Shown here: positions 25,556 to 34,306 of the stretch, in pieces
Layout of the letters: each line of letters opens with the position of its first letter
Position numbering within the stretch: position 1 is the stretch's first letter
Source of the DNA: Dietzia lutea
Lineage (GTDB): Bacteria; Actinomycetota; Actinomycetes; Mycobacteriales; Mycobacteriaceae
Assembly: GCF_003096075.1 (NCBI RefSeq)
Contig: NZ_CP015449.1
Span: 3,217,001-3,281,000 of the forward strand
Direction: 5' to 3'
Length of the DNA stretch: 64,000 nucleotides
The notes under the pieces: generated by a model
What the model saw: the letters and a program-made list of their open reading frames with translations, nothing else
What the model was told of the DNA's origin: nothing
Database searches by the model: none
Made by a program: the position numbers and the translations under genes

Positions 25556-26350
25556 TCAGAGAGTCGGCAGGGCCGGGAGCTCGATGCCACCGTTAACGGC
25601 GATACCGATCGCGATGCCGGCGCCGGCGAGCGAGCCGAGCGCGAGGAGGGTCTCGGTGTCGAGGTTCAGATCGGCGACGGAGCCGCCGGCACCGGGGGCG
25701 GGCGTCGCGGGCGGATCGACCGGAGTGGTCTCGTCCGCAGAGCCCGCCGAACCGGACTCGAAGTCGAACAGACCCTCCAGCGAACCGGCGAAGTCGAAGT
25801 CGTCGCCCTCCTCCGGGTCGAGGGAGCCGGTGATGCTGCCCAGGGAACCCGTAGCGACGTCCCCACCGGTCTCACCCTCGGCCGCCGAACCGAAGTCAGC
25901 CAGCGAGCCGCTGGTCGCGTCCCCACCGGTCTCACCCTCGGCCGCCGAACCGAAGTCAGCCAGCGAGCCGCTGGCCGCGTCCCCACCGGTCTCGCCCTCG
26001 GCCGCCGAACCGAAGTCAGCCAGCGAGCCGCTGGCCGCGTCCCCACCGGTCTCGCCCTCGGCCGCCGAACCGAAGTCAGCCAGCGAGCCGCTGGCCGCGT
26101 CCCCACCGGTCTCGCCCTCGGCCGCCGAACCGAAGTCAGCCAGCGAGCCGCTGGCCGGCGTAGCCGGAGCGGTGGAACCGAGGGCGGCTCCGAGGTCCAG
26201 GCCGCCGCCGGCACCGGCACCGGAAGAACCAAGGCCCCCGCCGAGGTTGAGGCCGAGCTCGGCACTCTGCGCGTTGGCGATACCCGGCATGGCGCCGAGC
26301 ACGAGGCCGGAGGCCGCGATAACGGCCATCATCCGCTTTGCGTTCTTCAT
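25556..26350 (-). CDS. Secreted Ser/Gly/Asp-rich repeat protein
   Basis: 264 residues; AGGAAGG precedes the ATG at 26350. A signal peptide (MKNAKRMMAVIAASGLVLGA) is cleaved near IANA-QS. A Gly-rich segment follows, then five identical or nearly identical 20-residue units with core SGSLADFGSAAEGETGGDAA, then an acidic Pro-rich part, and a hydrophobic C-terminus (LLALGSLAGAGIAIGIAVNG) that may insert into a membrane or bind lipid. No enzyme motif. It looks like an abundant surface or matrix protein of the mycolic-acid envelope. It is divergent from the Rossmann/PspA pair across a long control region. Confidence 0.8.
   Translation of the reverse strand: MKNAKRMMAVIAASGLVLGAMPGIANAQSAELGLNLGGGLGSSGAGAGGGLDLGAALGSTAPATPASGSLADFGSAAEGETGGDAASGSLADFGSAAEGETGGDAASGSLADFGSAAEGETGGDAASGSLADFGSAAEGETGGDATSGSLADFGSAAEGETGGDVATGSLGSITGSLDPEEGDDFDFAGSLEGLFDFESGSAGSADETTPVDPPATPAPGAGGSVADLNLDTETLLALGSLAGAGIAIGIAVNGGIELPALPTL
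25861..26160 (-). repeat. Five tandem 60-bp repeats
   Basis: Units at 25861, 25921, 25981, 26041 and 26101 are identical except for a few substitutions (for example GGTCGCG/GGCCGCG at the unit end and CTCACC/CTCGCC). Each encodes 20 residues. Near-identity in synonymous positions implies recent expansion or gene conversion. Confidence 0.95.
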
Positions 26351-26769
26351 AGGAATTGCCTTCCTGTAGTCGTTGACGGCCCGGCGCTTCGGATCCCCTC
26401 CTCGCCGGTCCAGCGGGTGGCTTGAACCACCCGCAATTGGATCGTACGCTCAGCTTGTCGACAGAAACCTCGGGCCTGTTACACAGCATCGGCACCCGGC
26501 GGAGAACTGGTCCAAGATGCAGCAGTTGTCCAGCCACGCAATTCAGTTGGCCAGAACGCGCTCATGCAGGGCTTGTCGGCCGCCCACCACACCTTATGGT
26601 GAGCCCGCACAATTGGCTTTCTTTAATGAAACCACGATGGCAGCCCCAAAGTTAAACGAACTTTCTTCCGCTCGTGCCTTGGGCGGATTCCCCCGCCGGT
26701 CGACACACGGCGCCCAAAATCGACAAACTTGAGGTTAACCTCGTGTTGTCCCCAACAACCAGGAGCGTC
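26351..26769. promoter_or_regulatory. Long divergent control region with several palindromes
   Basis: About 420 bp without a gene and locally richer in A+T than its surroundings. Palindromes: CACC-TTAT-GGTG (26590-26601), AAAGTT-AAACG-AACTTT (26648-26664) and GAGGTTAACCTC (26731-26742), the last with outlying ACAA and TTGT 27 bp apart end to end. The first two sit more than 100 bp from the Rossmann start; the last sits 28 bp from it. Promoters for both the secreted repeat protein and the Rossmann/PspA genes must lie here. No ORF in it looks real. Confidence 0.6.
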
Positions 26770-28221
26770 ATGGCACCGAGTACGACCGGAGTCCTCTTCC
26801 CCACCGATTCCGCCGGGAACCGCTCGACCGGTCGACTGGCCAAAGAGGTCGTCGCCGACGCACTCGCCACCGTCGACCCGTCCGCAGCCGAACGCGTGCA
26901 CAGCATCAAGGACTGGCGCAAGGGCTACATCGAACCCTTCACCGAGCTCGTGCGGGTCGGAGTCTCCGACCCGGCGGCCTGGGACGGCGTCGCACGAGCA
27001 GCGCTCGACTCACTGCAGTCCCGGATGGTCGGCGTGCAAGAAGCGGACGGCCAACTGGTGGAGACCCCGATGAAGGACTACCTCGCCGTCGTCACCCCCA
27101 CGTCCACGCCCGGAACCGAGACCATCCAGGGCACGGCGACCCCCGTCCGCGAGCTCTCCATCCCCTTCCGCGGCGAGGAACTGACCGGCGACCTCCTCCG
27201 CGCCCGCCTCGACAGGTGGGTCGCGGCCGGCGTCATCGAACCCAGCTGCGCCGACGCACTGAAACTCGTCCAGGACAACCCCGACTGGCTCTCACTCCCC
27301 GGCCGCGCCATGCTCGTCTTGGGCCTGGGCTCCGAGATGGGGCCCGCCCGCCGACTCCTGCGGTGGGGCGCCGACGTGCTGGGCGTCGACCTGCCGTCGA
27401 GCCCCGCGTGGGACCGCTTCCGCGCCGAGGCCTCCACCTTCGCCGGTCGCCTGCACATCCCCACCGACGCCGACGGGCGCCCCGGGATCGACCTGCTCAC
27501 CCAGCTCCCCGAACTGGCCGCGTGGGCCCGAGCCGCCGCGCCCGCCCCGCTCACCGTGGGCAGCTACTTCTACGCGGACGGTGGAACCCACGTCCAGCTC
27601 TCGTCCGCGGCCGACGCCCTCGTCGTCGACCTCCTCGGCGACAACACCGCCACCGCGCTGGCCTACCTCGCCACGCCGATGGACACGTTCGTCGTCCCCG
27701 CCGAGGTCCGCGACGCCGCCGCGGCCGCGCTGGCGTCCCGGAAGATCACCGACATCAAGCGGGTCGTCGGCGCGCTGACCCGCCACAAGCTGTTCTGTCG
27801 CAACTATCCCGCAGGTCAGGGCCCCGCCGTCCACGACGCACTGGTCCCCCAGCAGGGCCCCAACTACACCCTCGCCAAGCGCGTCCAGCGCTGGCGCGCC
27901 ACCACCGCGTTCGCCGACGGCCACACCGTCTCCGTCAACGTCGCGCCCGCCACCGACACCTACTCGGTCACCAAGAACAAGATCCTCGCCAGCACCTACA
28001 AGGGCGCCTACGCCTTCGGCATCGAGATCTTCGAGCCCGACACCTCCTCCGCCCTGCTCGCGGCGCTGCTGGTCCACGACCTTCACGTGGGTCGCCCGCA
28101 GGTCGACGTGCAGTGGCAGCACGAGTCGTCCGGCGCCGCATCCGGCGGATTGTGGCGTCAGCCCTACCTTCCCCGGACAGCCCTGCCGGTGGCCGCGCTG
28201 ATCGGTACCGTCAAGAGGTAG
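26770..28221 (+). CDS. Uncharacterised Rossmann-like protein paired with PspA
   Basis: 483 residues from the ATG at 26770 with AGGAG four bases upstream. The N-terminal 140 residues are helical; then comes a dinucleotide-binding-like strand-turn-helix LVLGLGSEMGPARRLLRWGA with VLGVDLPSS, near residues 180-208. The central part carries YFYADGGTHVQLSSAADALV, and the C-terminal part is alpha/beta (RVQRWRATTAFADGHTVSVN). No signal peptide or membrane segment. The glycine pattern GxGxxxG fits NAD(P) binding or an SAM-type site, but catalytic residues cannot be named. It lies 46 bp upstream of pspA in the same direction, so it is probably an envelope-stress partner. I know no assigned function. Confidence 0.75.
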   Translation: MAPSTTGVLFPTDSAGNRSTGRLAKEVVADALATVDPSAAERVHSIKDWRKGYIEPFTELVRVGVSDPAAWDGVARAALDSLQSRMVGVQEADGQLVETPMKDYLAVVTPTSTPGTETIQGTATPVRELSIPFRGEELTGDLLRARLDRWVAAGVIEPSCADALKLVQDNPDWLSLPGRAMLVLGLGSEMGPARRLLRWGADVLGVDLPSSPAWDRFRAEASTFAGRLHIPTDADGRPGIDLLTQLPELAAWARAAAPAPLTVGSYFYADGGTHVQLSSAADALVVDLLGDNTATALAYLATPMDTFVVPAEVRDAAAAALASRKITDIKRVVGALTRHKLFCRNYPAGQGPAVHDALVPQQGPNYTLAKRVQRWRATTAFADGHTVSVNVAPATDTYSVTKNKILASTYKGAYAFGIEIFEPDTSSALLAALLVHDLHVGRPQVDVQWQHESSGAASGGLWRQPYLPRTALPVAALIGTVKR

Positions 28222-28267
28222 GAGCACGCCGCACCGTATCAACGCCGAGAGACCTAAGGACGCCGCA

Positions 28268-29230
28268 ATGCCGAATCCCTTCGCCAAGGGCTGGAACTAC
28301 CTCAAGGCCTCGCTGGACAAGTCGGTCGACGACAACGCGGACCCGAAGGTGCTCGTCCACCAGGCCATGAACAACGCCCGCCAGCAGCACGAGTCGGTCT
28401 CCGACCAGGCCGCCGCGGTGATCGGCAACGCCAAGCAGCTCGAGATCGCCATGGGCACCAAGGCGCGCCAACTCGACGAGGTGCAGGGCCAGATCCGTCA
28501 GACCCTGCAGGTCGCCGAGCAGGCGCGCGCCGAGGGCGACACCGCCCGGGCCCAGCAGTTCGACGACCAGGCCGAGCAGCTCGCCGGCCGCCTCGTGGCG
28601 CTGGAGCAGGACCTGGAGAACACCCGCCAGCTCCACGGCCAGGCGGTCCAGGCCGCCGAGCAGGCCAAGCAGGCGGTCAAGGAGTCCGAGCAGCGGCTGC
28701 GTGAAACGCTCGCGCAGGAGGACCAGCTGCTGCTGCAGGCCACTCAGGCCGAGATGCAGCACCGCTCCACCGAGTCCATGGCCTCGTTGCAAGGCGCCGG
28801 CGGCGGCAACTCCCCGACATTCGACGAGATCCGCGCCAAGATCGAGGGCCGCTACACCACCGCGCTCGGCAAGCAGGAGCTCGCCGAGGCCACCGGTGCC
28901 CCGTCCACCGCCCAGCTCGACGCCGCCGCCTTCACCCGGGAGTCAGAGGGCAAGTCGAAGCTCGAGCAGATCCGCGCGTCGATGGGCCTGGCGTCCGGGT
29001 CCGATGCGGGCGCCGATCGTCAGCTGACGGACGGTGGCGGCCAGGCCGGCGCCTCGGGCGGACAGGCCGGCGCCTCGGGCGAGCAGCCCGGCCAGGGCGA
29101 TCCGGCCGATCCGGCCGGCGCGCCCGAGCAGGCGGACCCCGAGGCCCCGCGCAACCCCGACGAGGCCACCGATCAGCCGGGCCCCGAAGACCTCTCGGGG
29201 CCGACGTTGCCCCGCGACACCAGGGAGTAA
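28268..29230 (+). CDS. pspA: PspA/IM30 family envelope-stress protein
   Basis: 320 residues; AAGGA lies seven bases before the ATG. The N-terminal amphipathic helix MPNPFAKGWNYLKASLDKSV and the long coiled-coil hairpin (residues 25-160) define the PspA/Vipp1 family, whose rods and rings stabilise stressed membranes. It resembles the 35-kDa antigen Rv2744c. The C-terminal 80 residues are unusual: low-complexity Gly/Ala/Gln/Pro/Asp (GGQAGASGGQAGASGEQPG) with no predicted fold, longer than in most PspA proteins. In M. tuberculosis pspA follows clgR; here the partner is the Rossmann-like protein upstream. Confidence 0.9.
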   Translation: MPNPFAKGWNYLKASLDKSVDDNADPKVLVHQAMNNARQQHESVSDQAAAVIGNAKQLEIAMGTKARQLDEVQGQIRQTLQVAEQARAEGDTARAQQFDDQAEQLAGRLVALEQDLENTRQLHGQAVQAAEQAKQAVKESEQRLRETLAQEDQLLLQATQAEMQHRSTESMASLQGAGGGNSPTFDEIRAKIEGRYTTALGKQELAEATGAPSTAQLDAAAFTRESEGKSKLEQIRASMGLASGSDAGADRQLTDGGGQAGASGGQAGASGEQPGQGDPADPAGAPEQADPEAPRNPDEATDQPGPEDLSGPTLPRDTRE

Positions 29231-29257
29231 CGTCCCCCGCGGACCGGATCCGCGATC

Positions 29258-29263
29258 TATCGT
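29258..29263 (+). promoter_or_regulatory. Leaderless -10 box of the mycolyltransferase-like gene
   Basis: TATCGT ends six bases before the GTG at 29270 and no ribosome-binding site is present. It gives this gene its own promoter although pspA ends only 39 bp upstream. Confidence 0.5.
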
Positions 29264-29269
29264 TGATCG

Positions 29270-30511
29270 GTGCGCAGACTCCGCCGTTCCCACGCCCTCC
29301 CACTCCTGGTCCCGGCCCTCGCCGCCGCCCTCGTCGGAGGCGCGGTCGCGCCCGCCGCCGCGCAGTCGCTGCCGGGCGGCTCGACGCCGGACATCGGCTC
29401 GGTGATGGGCTCCCTCGGAGGCAGTGTCGACCCCTCGAGCGCGGCCGCCGGCTCGGCGACCGTCGGTTCGACGGGCTCCACCGGCACGGATTCGCTGGTG
29501 GGCTCGGGCACCCTCCCTCCGCTGGGCACGGGCTCGCAGAACACGTCGGCCACCCCGCCTATCGGGATGGAGTCCGAGCCCGTCACCGTCTCCGAGGTTC
29601 GCCGGGTGGAGATCGGTGATCCGCTGGTCGCCGGCGGCGACCCCCGGTTCGAGCGCTGGTGGGTCGCCTCCGAGTCGATGAACCGCGTGCTGCCGGTGGA
29701 GATCTGGCGCCCGGCCTCGGACGCGCCGGCGCCCATGCTCTACCTGCTCGACGGCGTGGACTCGCCTTCGCCCAGCGGTTGGCTCCTCCCGGGCGGCGTC
29801 GAGCGGACCTTCGCCGGCGAGCACGTCACGCTCGTCATGCCCGCACGCGCCGACGGCTCTCTCCACGCCGACTGGCAGCGGGACGACCCGGTTCTCAGCC
29901 GCAACAAGTGGCAGACTTTCCTCACCGACGAGCTGCCGCCGCTGCTCGAGGCCGACACACAGCCCGGCCACTTGAACGTCGAACCCCTGCCCTTCACCGG
30001 CAAGCGCGGCATGGCCGGACTGTCGATGGGCGCGGCGAGCGCGGTGACCATCGCCGAGCGGCGCCCCGACCTGTACGACGCCGTGGGCGCGATCGCCGGC
30101 TGCTACACCGCACGCGACGACCTCGGGTTCATCCTCGCCAAGATCGTCGCCGAGACCCGCGGCGGCAACATCGCCAACATGTGGGGCCCGCGCACCGACC
30201 CCGACTACCTCGAGAACGACGGTCTGCTCAACGCCGACGAGCTAGCGGGCAAGGCTCTGTACTTCGCCACGGCAACCGGCATGCCCGATGCCACCGAGTG
30301 GGACCGCAACGGCCGCGACCTGCTGCGGTTCACGCAGGGTGCGGGCCTGGAGATGGCCACCCACGCCTGCACCGTGGAGATGGACCGGCGACTCGACGAG
30401 CTCGGCATCGACGCACGCATCGACTACCTGCCCACGGGGTTGCACAACTGGGACAACTTCGGCCGTTTCGTGGCCCCGATGCGCGATACGCTGATGCCGG
30501 CGCTGCGCTGA
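29270..30511 (+). CDS. Mycolyltransferase-like secreted esterase (antigen 85 family)
   Basis: 413 residues from a GTG. Signal peptide to about residue 31 (PAAA-QS), then a 70-residue Ser/Gly-rich linker (GSTGSTGTDSLVGSG), then an alpha/beta hydrolase of the esterase-D/antigen 85 type. The nucleophile is Ser252 in AGLSMGAAS, and the catalytic His392 lies in GLHNWDNF, the position of HDW in antigen 85. PMLYLLDGVD and a Trp-rich segment QRDDPVLSRNKWQTFLTDEL match corynebacterial mycolyltransferases. It should transfer mycolates to trehalose or arabinogalactan outside the membrane. Linker length is greater than in classical antigen 85. Confidence 0.85.
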   Translation: MRRLRRSHALPLLVPALAAALVGGAVAPAAAQSLPGGSTPDIGSVMGSLGGSVDPSSAAAGSATVGSTGSTGTDSLVGSGTLPPLGTGSQNTSATPPIGMESEPVTVSEVRRVEIGDPLVAGGDPRFERWWVASESMNRVLPVEIWRPASDAPAPMLYLLDGVDSPSPSGWLLPGGVERTFAGEHVTLVMPARADGSLHADWQRDDPVLSRNKWQTFLTDELPPLLEADTQPGHLNVEPLPFTGKRGMAGLSMGAASAVTIAERRPDLYDAVGAIAGCYTARDDLGFILAKIVAETRGGNIANMWGPRTDPDYLENDGLLNADELAGKALYFATATGMPDATEWDRNGRDLLRFTQGAGLEMATHACTVEMDRRLDELGIDARIDYLPTGLHNWDNFGRFVAPMRDTLMPALR

Positions 30512-30546
30512 CCGCCGCACGCGCCCTCCACCAGCGAGGAGTCGCC

Positions 30547-31041
30547 ATGTCGACCACGCCCACGGCCTCCGGATACCTGTCCCCGACGGGTGCGGTGGTG
30601 TTCCCACGCCGCCTGTCGCTGTCCCGCGAGCAGGCGTGGGCGGCCGTCACCGACCCGACGCGCACCGCGCGGTGGATCGGCACATGGTCGGGCGATCCGG
30701 CGAGCGGCACCATCGAGATGACCATGTCGGCCGAGGAGGGCGCGCCGTCCGAGACCGTCGAGGTGGTGCGGTGCGAGGCGCCCGAACTCCTCGTCCTGAG
30801 ACTCGGTCCGGACGGGTGGGTGGTCACCGTACGGATCGAGGGCGACGACGACGAGGTCGTCGTCTCCCTGGAACAGGACATCGCAGACGCCCAGTCCGCG
30901 TCCGACATCGGTCCCGGGTGGGATTTCTATCTGGACCGGTTGGTCGAGGCCGAGGCGGGCCGGGATCCGGAGGCGCTCGACTTCAGCCCCGACTACCACC
31001 CCGGCCTGGCCGCGCACTACCGGGAGCTTCTCGGCGGCTAG
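30547..31041 (+). CDS. SRPBCC/AHSA1-like protein
   Basis: 164 residues from the ATG at 30547 with AGGAG eight bases upstream. The AHSA1-type START fold is indicated by LSLSREQAWAAVTDPTRTAR and WIGTW at residues 26-50 and by the C-terminal helix GWDFYLDRLVEAEAG. It is 35 bp downstream of the mycolyltransferase-like gene and likely co-transcribed. Proteins of this fold bind hydrophobic ligands or act as Hsp90-type activators; nothing ties it to a specific substrate. Confidence 0.8.
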   Translation: MSTTPTASGYLSPTGAVVFPRRLSLSREQAWAAVTDPTRTARWIGTWSGDPASGTIEMTMSAEEGAPSETVEVVRCEAPELLVLRLGPDGWVVTVRIEGDDDEVVVSLEQDIADAQSASDIGPGWDFYLDRLVEAEAGRDPEALDFSPDYHPGLAAHYRELLGG

Positions 31042-31150
31042 TCCCTCACCGCCCGGCGCGCCCTCACCGCCCGGCACCCCTTGCCCTCTCGCCACGGGTA
31101 GACGAGTTGGAACCCCATCGTGTCGTAGTGGGTTGCTAGTGTTCACTTGA

Positions 31151-31166
31151 TCGAACACACGAGCGA
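31151..31166 (+). promoter_or_regulatory. Degenerate SOS-box-like site upstream of the HNH gene
   Basis: TCGAAC-ACAC-GAGCGA resembles the mycobacterial LexA box TCGAAC-N4-GTTCGA with two mismatches in the right arm. 13E12-type genes of M. tuberculosis are known LexA targets, which makes the match plausible but not proven. Confidence 0.35.
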
Positions 31167-31223
31167 TAGTCGCCCGGTCGGGCGGCGATCACACCCACAC
31201 ACGCGAGGGGGCGGGCACGGCCG

Positions 31224-32863
31224 ATGACGCGAGCACAGTCGCACCCGGGCGGCTCCGTCGACTGTCCCGCCATCGCCGCGGCCGGCGCCGCCGCCGTGCA
31301 GGCCCTCTACGCCGAGAACATCGCCGCCGCCGCCCGCCTCCGGGCCTGCTACCACCTCTACACCGTCTGCGAGGACGAGCAGGAACGACGCGACCTGGCC
31401 GCCGGATACGACCCGCAGGTCGACCTCACACCCGAACACGCCGTCATCGACCCCTTCCACATCGCCTGCGCCGAGATCGTCGCCGCCTACGGCGTGCACA
31501 ACAACCGTGCCCGCACCCTGCTCACCCGGGCTCGCACCCTGATCACCCGCTTCCCCACCCTGGTCGAGGCCATGGAAACCGGCCGCCTCGACGAGGACAC
31601 CGCCACCCTGCTCGCCCGCCAGATGCGCACCGTGGACTCGGCCCACCGCGGCGCCGTCCAACGCGAGGTCATCGACTGGCTCATGGCCGCCATCGCCGCC
31701 AGCACACGCCCCGGACGCGAGGCCATCCTGGGCACCCTCGACCGCATCATCACCGATCACGACCCCGCCGGCGTCCGCGCCCGCCGCGCCGCCGCCACCC
31801 GCGAACGCCACATCCGCCTCCGCCGCGGCACCGACGGCATGGCCGACCTCACAGCCCACCTGACCGCCGCCGAAGCCTCCACCGTCTACGAGGTCCTGCA
31901 CCGCGCCGCCACCGAGCAGGCCACCCGCGACAAACAGGCCCGCCTGCAGGCCGCCCGCGCAGGCACCGACACCCTCGACGCCGAGTACATCCGCAGCATC
32001 GACGAACTACGCGCCGACGCCCTCGTCGCCGCCTTCCTCGACTCCGACCCCACCGACACAGCCGACCAGCCCGGCGACCTCACCCGCGGCGACGCCACGG
32101 CAGACACACCCGCCGACGTGCAGACCGGCACACGCGATGGCGCGCGGGCCGGAGCCCGCCGCCCGGCGACCCAGGTCCGCCCCACCATCACCGTGCTCGC
32201 ACCCCTGGGCCCCGACGGTGAACCCGAGGTCTACCTCCCCCGCGGCGGCCCGGCCACCATCGAGGCCCTCATCGAACTGCTGTCCCGCAGCGTCGGCGCC
32301 ACCATCACCGTGCCCCACACCGAACCCGGCACCGCCGACGCCCCCACCACAGCCCGCCGCTACCGCATCAGCACCGAACTGGCCCACCGCATCCGCCTAC
32401 GCGACGGCACCTGCCGCACCCCGGCTGCTCCGTACCCGCCCAGGACTGCGACATCGACCACATCCGACCCTTCAACCACACCGACCCCGACAACGGCGGC
32501 CTGACCATCGAAGCCAACCTCGCCATCATGTGCCGCCAACACCACCGCTTTAAAACCTTCCACGGCTGGCACTACCACCTCGCCCCCGACGGCACCCTGA
32601 CCGTGACCACCGACACCGGCCACACCCTGACCACCCACCCCACCGGACCCCTGGCCCGCTGGCGCCAACGCGAACCCGAACCCGAACCCGAACCAAAAGC
32701 GACCAGCGCCCCACCCCGCCGGCCCTGGCTCGACCCCCGACCACAAGCCACCCACTGGCTCCGACGCGCCCGACGCCTGGCCGCCGAACGCGCCGCCAAC
32801 ACCACCACACCACCACCCACAACCAGCCACCCCACCACCGACACCGACACACCGCCCTTCTAG
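31224..32863 (+). pseudogene. DUF222/13E12-type HNH endonuclease with a single-base frameshift
   Basis: The first frame runs from the ATG at 31224 to a TGA at 32502-32504 and encodes the helical DUF222 domain (about 400 residues). At the C-run 32419-32422 one base appears to be missing: moving to the next frame restores GCSVPAQDCDIDHIRPF and CRQHHRFKTFHGWHYHL, the complete zinc/HNH motif, and continues to a TAG at 32861-32863. The repaired protein would have about 546 residues. 13E12 family genes are multicopy in mycolic-acid bacteria and are often linked to mobile DNA. Without the HNH motif the truncated product should not cut DNA. Confidence 0.8.
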
Positions 32864-32876
32864 AGGGCGAGGGCTG

Positions 32877-34205
32877 TCAGCGGTGCTTGAGAAGAACCGC
32901 GCGAATCCCTTCGTGGAATCCGTCGCGCAGTCGGACGCGCTGCGCCTCGGTCAGAGTGAACTCGTTGAGCATCTGGCAGGCGAACTGCAGGAGCGGACGG
33001 TCGATAGCCGGGGGGAGCACCCCGCCGGACAGCAGGTGGGCCTCGTCGCGCTGAGCCTCGGTCGCAGCCTGCTCGTACCACCAGGTGGCGTACTGCTGCC
33101 CGACGTCGAAGGGTGTCTGCTCACCGGAGGAGGTCCACACCTCCTCGGGCAGCGGCACGAACTTGGACCGCAGCGGGCGACGGTGAGGGGCCATCATCGA
33201 CGGGTTCGGCCGCGAAGACCCGTTCGCCGGCCCACCCGCGGCCGAGGACTTCTGGACCGACCCGGCGTGATCGGCGGGCGAAGGCGAAGCCTGCGGCGTC
33301 GGGCCCGGTTTGGGCGCCAGGTCAGCAGGCGTGACCGCAGATGACTCCTCCGGCCGCGAAACAGGCGTCGCGGCGTCCTGCCCGGGCAGCCCGGCCTCGG
33401 CCTCCTGGCCGTCGTCTTGGCTTTCGACCCGGGCGGCGCATTCCTGCTCGTCGGCGGCCAGTTCCTCGGCGTCGGCGGCGCGTTCCTCGTCAGCGATCGT
33501 CAGCCGGGTCTCGTCGGCGACGGAGGTCGCGGCGGCGCGGTCTGCCCGCAGGTCCACCTCCATCAGGTCCACCGACTCGTGCGTGTCCGGGTCATGTCCG
33601 TCTTCGCCCGGATGGGCGGGCGAGGCCGTCGGCGTGCGCACCTTGGGCGGTATCGGCCCCTCGAGGACGCGGATCTGCATGGCGTCGTGGAAGTCGGTGC
33701 GGGGGTCAAGCACCGTCGTCGTGTCGCAGGTGTGGCGCAGCGCCGACGAGATGGAGTCCCAGCCGAAACCCACCAGGTGCATGCGTACGCCGGCGTCCAC
33801 GGCCACCCGGACTCCGGGGATCATGTCGGCGTCACCGGTGACCAACACCATGTCCGAGCAATGCCCCTTGTAGGCGGCCTGGATCATGTCCGCGACGAGG
33901 AGGGTGTCGACGGCCTTCTGGGTGCGGCGTTCGCCCCACTCGATCAGCTGCCCGGCGCGCAGCTGGACACCCTCGATAACACGCAGAGTGCGTTGATACC
34001 GGTGCGGTCCGGAGTCCGGGATGCCGTCGTACCAGTTCTGCCGCTGTACGGGCTGATCCACGAGGCTATGGGCGACCTGGTCTAAACGGTGCACGACCGT
34101 GGCCAGTGATATCTCCAGCTGACCTCGTGCACCCTCCTCCCAGGAATTGTAGAAACTTGCCAGTAGATAGGACGTATCCACTAGGACGAGTGTCCGTTCA
34201 AGCAT
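32877..34205 (-). CDS. NYN (LabA/DUF88-type) nuclease-domain protein with long C-terminal region
   Basis: 442 residues from the ATG at 34205 (AGGTAG upstream; a GTG nine bases earlier is less well placed). Residues 1-185 form a NYN/PIN-like domain with the acidic metal-site motifs LVLVDTSYLLASF, KAVDTLLVADMI and LVTGDADMIPGVRVAV. A long disordered acidic and Pro-rich linker (about 200-340) leads to a helical C-terminal module beginning LPEEVWTSSGEQTPFDVGQQ. NYN proteins are predicted RNases, some acting on tRNA or mRNA. The C-terminal module is not one I can name. It is convergent with the HNH gene, 13 bp apart. Confidence 0.8.
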   Translation of the reverse strand: MLERTLVLVDTSYLLASFYNSWEEGARGQLEISLATVVHRLDQVAHSLVDQPVQRQNWYDGIPDSGPHRYQRTLRVIEGVQLRAGQLIEWGERRTQKAVDTLLVADMIQAAYKGHCSDMVLVTGDADMIPGVRVAVDAGVRMHLVGFGWDSISSALRHTCDTTTVLDPRTDFHDAMQIRVLEGPIPPKVRTPTASPAHPGEDGHDPDTHESVDLMEVDLRADRAAATSVADETRLTIADEERAADAEELAADEQECAARVESQDDGQEAEAGLPGQDAATPVSRPEESSAVTPADLAPKPGPTPQASPSPADHAGSVQKSSAAGGPANGSSRPNPSMMAPHRRPLRSKFVPLPEEVWTSSGEQTPFDVGQQYATWWYEQAATEAQRDEAHLLSGGVLPPAIDRPLLQFACQMLNEFTLTEAQRVRLRDGFHEGIRAVLLKHR

Positions 34206-34306
34206 GATGACCACTACCTGTTCTGTCTGTTTACGTTGACTTCAAGCATGCCGCAGGTCGGCTGGCCCCGCAGGGTCCGCCGCCGTTCATCGTCAGGAGC
34301 TTCACC

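Noticed and set aside
32528-32863. Separate small gene with an HNH-like C-terminus
   Set aside because: It continues the frameshifted 13E12-type gene and has no start signal of its own.
31224-34205. Mobile element or prophage around the HNH and NYN genes
   Set aside because: No integrase, transposase, att-like repeats or tRNA target flank the region, and base composition does not change sharply.
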